This document shows positions 56,985 to 64,000 of a stretch of 64,000 nucleotides of DNA, piece after piece. The DNA lies in NCBI GenBank assembly GCA_047967505.1, contig CM106539.1, one strand, 5' to 3'. How positions within the stretch are numbered: the stretch's first letter is position 1; each line of letters starts with the position of its first letter. The notes beneath the pieces were generated by a model, which searched no databases, was not told the DNA's origin, and saw only the letters and a program-made list of their open reading frames with translations. The DNA comes from Dipteris shenzhenensis (Eukaryota > Polypodiophyta > Polypodiopsida > Gleicheniales). A program made the position numbers and the translations under genes.

Positions 56985-59595
56985 CGGTTTAATCTCATCC
57001 TCAATGAGATCAACCCTTGTCAAACTATCTACTTCAAAATCCAAACAAGTGTTTAGATTTACAAATACATTCAACCCACTACTACTTGTGCTACTCATGT
57101 GCTCATCGAAATCAGCATCACCAATGGTAGGCTCGTCCTCATGGGTAATGGTCTCTATATCTGTATCTCCTATCTCATGATAATCCTCCTCTCTCGTATT
57201 ACGGTCATCATCACGTCCATGGCCATGATCATCCTCCATATGCTCCATATTAGTAAATGTACTATACATCACTTTGGAACGTGGCATAATAGGTATGACA
57301 TGCCACCATCGGGTATTATCCACCATTGGTTGATAGACAACCTAATTCAAACACAAATACAATCATGTTATTTTTCTTGCATCAAATATTTAAAAGCGAG
57401 TATTTTTATATGTGTACATAGTACCTGTTTACATTGTTGCGGTAGTACTAGTGTGTCCTTCCTACTTTGCCAAAACTTGGTGGAGTCAATAGTTACAAAG
57501 CCACTTGCATGGCGTTTGATTATTGCATTAGAGCCTCTTTTCACCACGTCCTTAAACCACTTTACGTCCAAAACATACACAAAGAAGCGTCGAAAGTCAA
57601 GCATAATAATATCTTGGATTATGCCACAATAATCATCCATGGCTCCATTGGCTCCCTCAAAGCTAGCAATGACGTCACAATCTTGTGTGTTTCTCTTATC
57701 ATCAATCCGTTGTGATCGAAAATGCTTGCCCTCACACCATATAGCATTGAACATAGTATACTACACCAAGAAAAAATCAATTAAATAAGCAATCTAAATT
57801 ATTGAGAGCTCCTAACTTATGCATAACATTCTATATACCAACCTTGCTCATGCATCCCCTAGCATACTCCCATTCTTCCATTGTGATATGCATCCCGTCG
57901 TCTTTCTCTGCTTTCTCCATTTCATCAAGTAGCCAATCCACATGAATATCCTTTGGAAGTGCTCTTAGATACTGAGGGTATGGCATACGAGATCCGTGGT
58001 ATGTACGAAAGAGGGCCCTTTCTTCTTGTATTCTTGCCTTTGCATCCTCGTATCTTGTCACCCGTCTTTTTATCACATCACTATTAAGCACGCAAAAGAG
58101 GTTGATACTATTATGCAACTCTGTGTCTATTACTGTGTTGCGTCCTTTTCCTTGAGGCACAATAGAGGTCATCCTTAGGTCTTCATCATCTCTCCAAAGT
58201 CGTGGGAGAGAGCTATCCACATCAACAAGAAACTTAGAAATATATACAAGCGACTCTTGTACCAACCAACCCTCGGCCATGCTACCTTCGGGTCTTGCAT
58301 TTTGTCTCACGAAGCCCTTCAAGGTCTTCATGAAGCACTCGAGGAAGAACAACCATCGTGCATGTATAGTACCGCATATACCAATCTCATCCACCAAATG
58401 CACTATAAGATGTAGTTGGCTTGTGAGAATAGAACGTGGAAATGTCTCCTCCACTAAGCAAACCACCTCCATTGACATAACTCGAGCATTCTCAAGCATG
58501 GTGGGATCTATTTCCTTTGAGCTCACATACCTAGAAATAAAAAAGTACAGCATATTAGCAATATGCATTCAAACTTCCATGGAGCATTGATACGCATCAT
58601 ATTTTGTATCAGGTAAAGTACCTCATAAGCTCGCCCATCTTGTAAATACAATCTTTCATGTCCTTCGATGCACTACGTGAAATGCTAGTAGGTAGTATGA
58701 ACTGAATCCACGAGGAGGTGGTTGATTACCTTATGTAGTCCACGAAACAAAACACAATCGTTGACACATGCATGGATGCGCTTGTAATCTAATCCTCCAA
58801 GAGAGGTCACATGTTGCCTTGCCATATCTCTTGAGGTCGGTAATTTATTCTCCCTTGGAAGCATTTTACACAATAGCCTGCACGTGAAGACCATAAATGA
58901 GGAAAAGCATTCGAGTAATTGATCCACTAGCATAATTCACCATGTTTGCAAAATAGGCTTTAAAGCTTACTTGAGTAATGCATATAAACTTGCATTGCTC
59001 CATCCATAGATGGTTTGCAAGTTTAGTAACTCAAGGGAGGCACGTAGAACAGAGAATGTGCACCCCTCAAACAGTGGAGTCGATGCTGCAGTAAAATGAT
59101 CATCCTACTCCATGCTATCATCCTCCCTTGATGGACATATAAATCCCGCACCATATCATCAGACACCTCCTCCTCCACGGCTTCATGAGGTAATGGTAGA
59201 GGGCTACTATCACCATCACTCCATGCATTCGTAACGGTCCCTCCTGAAGATCCCACCTCATATCGCTGATGCTTCGCCTCCTCACGGCAAGCATAGGGTA
59301 ACATATGTGGGTGTGGCACTGCATCTTGTATCAAATTAAAATGGAATCATAACTCAAATATATGAACACCCATAGGTATCTCAATCAACCTTACCTTACA
59401 AACCCTTATCCTGTTTACAGTCGCATCCCATTCTCCATACTTTGAGATGTGATTGAGTGTAATCCTGCGTGCACGATACATGTTTCCTCGACATCGATCA
59501 CACATACATTTGATTTTTTACTCCAACCACATTTTGCGATGGTGGATATGGAGGGATTCATCCTCACTGGAGCTACTTGTTGAAGATGAAGACAT
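56985..59595 (-). pseudogene. TNP2-like transposase gene lacking the DDE core
   Basis: TNP2 is the catalytic CACTA transposase. Minus-strand exons read in order. A Transpos_assoc-like start (59595-59402) has CMCDRCRG…ITLNHISKYGE and one stop. The next exon (59324-58971) has PLFEGCTF and YGWSNASLYALL. It splices in frame to 58877-58730, giving LLKLLCKMLPRENKLPTS and DYKRIHACVNDC. The DUF4218 region (about 58560-57831) has HLVDEIGICGTIHARW and QNARPEGSMAEGWL. The DUF4216-like region (57754-57400) has YCGIIQDIIMLDFRRFFVYV, and an acidic tail runs to 56985. The Transposase_21 catalytic segment that should lie between the third exon and DUF4218 is absent, with only about 70-180 bp there. The protein could not cut DNA. 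Confidence 0.85.
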
Positions 59596-59639
59596 CCTAC
59601 AAACAAACAACCCAAAAAAATTTGCTCTTCTTCAAATGT

Positions 59640-59800
59640 TTAATTTTAAACTCTGTGGCACGTCTAAAGGCGCGTCTAAAAGCGCGTCTGTTTGTTTTGT
59701 GCTGTGCGTCTAAAAGTGCATCTAAAACTGCGTCTACTTTGTGTCTTTACATGCATAAATAGACGCGCTTTTAGACGTGCCTATAGACGTGGATTTTAAA
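59640..59800. repeat. Internal GCGTCTA array, TNP2 side of the shared promoter
   Basis: About nine copies, such as GGCGCGTCTAAAAGCGCGTC, lie within 50 bp upstream of the TNP2 start. The placement suggests control of TNP2 transcription by the same factor that binds the ends. Confidence 0.8.
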
Positions 59801-60204
59801 CCTGATTTTAGCGTGCTCACTTCGCTTTTCTTAACATTACTTATACTTCGCACGGCTTGCTTGCTTCCTTATTAGCAGATCCACAGTTTCGATGCTTAAG
59901 AGGAAGGCACCCACACTTACTTCCAAGCTTACACTTAAGAGGAAGGCACCCACACTTACTTCCAAGCTTAAAGGAGAGGAGGGTGAACAAGGAGGAGAAG
60001 CAACTTTGAAAAAGGAGAAGAACCTTCCATACCTCTATCCAAGGTAAGTCTTTTTGCAGTTGATCTTTTTTGGAAATTTGCTCTCTTTGAATTTGTACTT
60101 TCTCGTATCCAAAAAACGCATGATCTGGGTATCAACGCATGATCTGGGTATCAGTGTCACGTTTGTGTGTTGGGCACAATGTCCTTTTCTACTTTTTAAA
60201 AAAG

Positions 60205-60385
60205 TCCGTCTATCGGAGCGCGTCTATAGGCGCATCCCAGAGCGTGTCTAAAACCGCATTTACAGGCCCGTCTATACGTGCGTCTAGTCTATTTACAGCA
60301 CAGATAGTCGCGTCTATAGACGCGCCATTATACACGAAAATAGACACATTAATCAGACGCGTCTATAGATGTGCTCCGACAGTAA
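60205..60385. repeat. Internal GCGTCTA array, second-gene side
   Basis: About nine motif copies, including the perfect palindrome GCGTCTATAGACGC near 60313-60326. It ends about 60 bp before the first candidate start of the plus-strand gene. Confidence 0.8.
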
Positions 60386-60445
60386 TCCTTCCCCTTTCTT
60401 CTCAGCTCATCAGTAATAGATTTTTTTTCTTTTTTTCAGTTCATC

Positions 60446-61899
60446 ATGTGGCTAGGAAGCGCTTCCAACTCACCTGATCCTCGGGAGTCTATTTTTAGGG
60501 ACTTATATAACCTTTTAGGGCACCCTCCTAGTCCTGCGGAGTTATACGGGTATATGATGGGTACCTTAAACACCCCCAGGAGTCGGCACTACAGACTCCA
60601 AACCACCCCACACCAGCTCAGATCACCGCAGCGGAGTCAGCACAGCTCAGCCGGCTACACAGCGCATGCCCATCTCCCATGCCATCTTATGCCCCTTCCC
60701 CCATGCCGTCTTATGCCCCTTGTGCCATGCCGTCCTATGCCCCTTCCCCCATGTTGTCAAGAGGTCCTTCTGTCTCGTAGAGCCGTCGACGTACTCCTGT
60801 GCAGTTGAGACTTGGTTCTCTAGCTACGACTGGTCAGCGTAGTCCCGTGCAGTCTCCAGCTACGAGTGGCCAGCGTACGAGCTCGACACAACACAGTAGC
60901 ATGCATAGTAGTAGGGAGAGCAGTGGGGGATGCATGGCACAGTGCTTTGGGAGGAGTGGCGGTGGGGACGATAATGATTCAGATGATTTAGACGTGCCTC
61001 CGGGTGATGGTACGATATTCTACGACATCACTCAGACAGAAGGCATCTTGATGGATGCGCGGGGGAATGACATCATGGCCTTCATGCGCTCTGTAATTGC
61101 TAACAATTACAGAGATTGCTTTATCCACTTCAAAGACCAGCCAAAGAGGTTGGCTGATGAGACCCTCGCTGCTGTTCGCTCTAGGTATCCTAACCCCCCC
61201 AATCGCCAATTCACAGATAAATGGGCCAAGTCAAAGATTGTTATGATACTTGGCAATAAAAGATCTTCGCTTAAGAGACCGGTACTAGTAGAGCTTGCCA
61301 GGCTCGAGGGAGGTCAACCACTAAGGGACCTGTCCCACACTGCTCACAAGCGTGAGTGGAAGAAAGCAATGAAGTCAGCGAGAGAGGACCCCAGTCTGCA
61401 GCACGTCGTGGAGGCACAAAGGATCCAGATGGAGGAATATGGAAGCGCGCATTTTGGAGCAGGGGGTGTTGAATCATGGGAGGCCTAATTTGTAAGTATC
61501 GATCTCAAATTATATTGCTTATGTAGTTTATTAGGAGATTGTTTCTTTGTACTAATCCCTCCGCAAATTGTGTCGTCTTGCAGCTTGAGATCGTGGGCAG
61601 ATACCCTACTCCTGTGAAGACAGTCTACCACCGTCACCATCGTAGAGGAGATACATGGAGGCACTTCTATGATGACGGGTTGATTACTGAGGAGCAGTAT
61701 ATCCGGGCTACTGGAGCGGCCCTCGAGGTATTTGAAAGTAATTAAATAATGCCAATATTATAAGTAAAGATTTGATTTTTTATACATTGATATATGTTGT
61801 CCCTTGTTTACAGGCCCGTGTACAAGACGACGAGGAAGACGAGGAAGGAGGTGCAGAAGGGAGCATGGAAGGGAGCGTGGAAGGGAGTGAGGATTAGTC
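60446..61899 (+). pseudogene. Second CACTA-element gene, Transposase_24/TNPA-like
   Basis: CACTA elements carry a second gene whose product binds the subterminal repeats. The first frame (60446-60600) begins MWLGSASNSPDPRESIF. After a frameshift come PSPMPSYAP repeats (about 60673-60752) and a TAG near 60779. The main open part (60799-61485) carries Ser/Gln-rich sequence, an acidic stretch DDNDSDDLDVPPGD, then DIMAFMRSVIANNYRDCFIH, KWAKSKIVMILGNKRSS and AHKREWKKAMKSAREDPS. A TAA lies just before a donor-like GTAAGT. Exon 2 (61585-61727) reads LEIVGRYPTPVKTVYHRHHR. Exon 3 (61815-61899) encodes an acidic tail DDEEDEEGGAEGS. The arrangement resembles plant Ptta/En/Spm-type proteins; the assignment is tentative. 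Confidence 0.6.
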
Positions 61900-61934
61900 G
61901 TAGAAGTAGTGCTAGCTACTCTTTTTTGTACTTA

Positions 61935-62060
61935 AAGCCACTAGCTTGGCTTCGTGCCTCTTGTATATACATTTCTCTTATTTTTTGTACTTGAAGCCAC
62001 ATGATGTGGCTTAGATTCCTTATTTTTTGTACTTGAAGCCACATGACGTGGCTTAGCTTC
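61935..62060. repeat. Tandem repeat with GCCACATGATGTGGC palindromes
   Basis: TTTTTTGTACTTGAAGCCAC followed by ATGATGTGGCTTAG recurs two to three times at about 45-50 bp spacing just after the plus-strand gene. Each unit contains an interrupted palindrome, GCCACATGATGTGGC. Confidence 0.75.
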
Positions 62061-62249
62061 GTGCTATATGTACATACAAGCACTTTTTGAGCTTTCAATT
62101 TTATTGGATTTTGGACTTGTAATGTTTTATTTGGAATTGTAATTAAAATACGGTTGGCTGTAAGAATTGAATTACACAATGTGGAAATGGGATTCTTGTA
62201 ACTATATAGCATACACAACATACACAGCATTCTGTAAATTAAAAAAAAA

Positions 62250-62500
62250 TATATAAAGCGCGTCTATAAGAGCGTCTATATACGCGTCTGTTTGTCGACA
62301 AGCATCTATTTTTGCATCTACAAACGCGTTTATAAGAGCGTCTATTTAAGCGTTTATATGCGCGTCTATACGCACGTGTGTATCTTATATAGACGCACTG
62401 TTAAACGCGGGTCTCCAGACGCGAAAATAGACGTGCAAATAGATGCGCCCGTAAGTTTTTTATTTAGTTCAGTAAACGCGTTTGTGTGCGCATCTATGGG
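62250..62500. repeat. Right subterminal GCGTCTA motif array
   Basis: A dozen or more variants of GCGCGTCTAT in both orientations within 250 bp of the right end, mirroring 56460-56800. Confidence 0.85.
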
Positions 62501-62517
62501 TGCTTTGTCTTGTTGTG
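62488..62517 (-). repeat. Right terminal inverted repeat
   Basis: Reads GCGCATCTATGGGTGCTTTG continuing TCTTGTTGTG. It is followed by the TCT duplication at 62518-62520, and the arm then continues as CCTAGTGG. Confidence 0.9.
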
Positions 62518-64000
62518 TCTCCTAGTGGTAACTCTTGATCCACATCATCTTCTCATGTAGTCCACGTTCTTGGGTGGCTACTTTGATTCACACAACACTA
62601 TACCTTATCTCATACCTTTGCCTCTAATTATGTGCACATGGCACCATATCTCTCAAAACCTCTCCTTGGTGCCATGATGCATTGGCTACTACAAGGTGGT
62701 TAGATGTGAGTTTACAAAAGTCCAACACCTCCCCTTAGTGCATACTTGCTACTTAAGGTGGTCAAGTGTGGTATTACAACATGATCAATACCACCTATGG
62801 GTGCTTACATAGCTACTCTCAAGTGGTTAGGTCGATACCCGAAAACCAAGGCCTACTCATTTGGTGACCTTTAAAAAACATGGGCTAAAGGTGACAAGGC
62901 TTGCTTCTTAATAGGTTTTGTCATTGTTGTCATTTTTCTCTTTGCTTCATGAAGCTTGATGCATGATGTTTTTTTATTCATGTGCCATTAATTATTTATG
63001 TGTGGATGCCATGTTAGTTGCTATAGTCATCTCAAGAACTTGTGCTTTTTGCAATGCTTATGATAGCGATTTGTGCATTCATTATTTGCTTTGTCATTTT
63101 TTGCAAAGGTCTTACGAGGGTCTTACCAATCAATTTCTTTCAATATTGGAAGTGTCTAGTTGCATACAATGGTTTTGACTAGATGAGCTCTTAGAGCTAA
63201 AAAGAAGATCATTTTTCCTTTTTTGATGATGGGCAAATTCTTCCTGGATTAAAAGCTATGGCTTGTTGAAGTTTTGATCAAGAATAGGGGTCTAATTGAT
63301 GATGTTGCAGTGGGAGGTCACATGTAGAATAGAAAAGTGTGCTTAGCAGGGGGTTGCTGTATGTTGACTATGCATGCTAAGGTGTTACTAATGACATGGT
63401 AATCTGAGGTGTAAATGCTCACATGGATTTGACACATGTCTGTTGACTGGACCATTGATTGTGCAATGATGTGGCACTTTGTATAAGTCTGCCATGTGGC
63501 AATATGGTGACTCTGGGTTCATCTTTCTCCTCCACTAACTCTATTTGCCACTCTAATCTAAAAAAAGGCAAATCACTGACCAAACCATGAGTCCCAACCC
63601 TAGCTTGAAAACCTATTTGCCACATGTACCTAGGGTTGAGTTTATGATGCTGTGGAGATGTGTAGAGGTGACAACGATGATGCATCTAGAGGTGATTTTG
63701 CATTGTTTAGTTGCTACTGGCTTCTATCTTTGCACTTGCCTAGTTTCTTACATGTGTCTACCATCGGGACTTTCATCTAGGGTATTGCTTAACTCTGTGA
63801 TGCTATTATGCACTTGGTCGGCTGTTGAACTTTATGTGGAGTTGTTGCCAGTCATCGCTAAGGTCTGCCTGGAAATTTCTTGATGTTGATGAAGCCTTTT
63901 GTTGTAGCTATAGGTTTTCGATTGCTTGTTGCTTTGGGTTCTCTACTTGGAGCTACTTGCCTTTACATCACCTTGCCTTAGAACTATGTTACTGTTGTCA

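Larger units (their letters stand above)
59596..60445. promoter_or_regulatory. Divergent promoter region of the CACTA-like element
   Basis: This 850-bp stretch separates the oppositely oriented genes. It holds two GCGTCTA arrays (59640-59800 and 60205-60385), a 37-bp duplication (59895-59931 and 59934-59970) and an exact 19-bp tandem duplication (60115-60133 and 60134-60152). No unambiguous TATA box was picked out. Confidence 0.6.
56446..62517. mobile_element. CACTA-superfamily DNA transposon with CACAA ends
   Basis: A 6072-bp insertion in the right repeat arm. Ends are CACAACAACACAAAGCA and, reverse-complemented, CACAACAAGACAAAGCA; about 25 of 30 terminal bases match. A 3-bp TCT duplication flanks it (56443-56445 and 62518-62520), and the uninterrupted arm shows a single TCT at 33510-33512 (as AGA). 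It carries a TNP2-like gene (-), a second gene (+) and GCGTCTA arrays. Three-base duplications, CAC termini, subterminal repeats and TNP2 domains together identify the CACTA (En/Spm) superfamily. Confidence 0.93.
50884..64000 (-). repeat. Right arm of the imperfect inverted repeat, interrupted
   Basis: Reverse-complement counterpart of 32031-39061, in two pieces (50884-56445 and 62518-64000) around a 6072-bp insertion. The repeat runs off the window end, so its outer boundary is unknown. Compared with the left arm it has an extra 360 bp or so at 53990-54355 and a Copia LTR shorter by about 333 bp. Confidence 0.93.

Noticed and set aside
57099-57715. Plus-strand frames of 177 and 82 residues
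   Set aside because: They are antisense to the DUF4216-like part and acidic tail of the TNP2-like gene.

Overview
This window looks like nuclear DNA from a land plant with a large, repeat-rich genome. The evidence is one host gene piece, the intact last exon of an auxin receptor of the TIR1/AFB F-box family (AFB4/5-like), set among nested and decayed plant-type retrotransposons, a CACTA-like DNA transposon and many (TC)n tracts. Nothing is bacterial. I cannot fix the lineage. The LINE tails and the very long apparent AFB intron suggest a fern, lycophyte or gymnosperm rather than a compact angiosperm genome, but this is inference.

Layout. 1-9.7 kb is a LINE cluster. LINE-A on the + strand meets a second LINE-A copy on the - strand tail to tail around a (TC)n tract, and that second copy is split by a 1.1 kb solo LTR (2031-3125). 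An internally deleted LINE-B (-) fills about 4.88-8.62 kb, and another LINE-A ORF1 relic lies at 8.64-9.57 kb. A third LINE relic (-) lies near 10.6-11.3 kb. The AFB exon is at 12745-13485. From 13.5 to 23 kb the sequence is mostly AT-rich and decayed, with almost nothing codable. From 23 to 31 kb a chromovirus-like Gypsy relic (+) carries a deleted Copia element inserted in its integrase with a perfect 5-bp target duplication, and meets a second Gypsy copy (-) LTR to LTR.

From 32.03 kb to the end of the window there is one very large imperfect inverted repeat. The left arm is 32031-39061. The right arm is 50884-64000, about 7.0 kb once a 6.07 kb insertion is removed. Between the arms are a full-length decayed Copia element (39062-44573, perfect 5-bp target duplication) and 6.3 kb of mixed sequence. 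The insertion in the right arm (56446-62517) is a CACTA-superfamily element with CACAA rather than CACTA termini. It has a 3-bp target duplication, and the left arm supplies the matching empty site. It carries a TNP2-like gene lacking the catalytic core, a second divergently transcribed gene, and GCGTCTA motif arrays at both ends and around the shared promoter.

No tRNA, rRNA or CRISPR array was recognised. Coordinates of relic elements without target duplications are approximate. All similarity calls come from reading motifs by eye; no database was searched.
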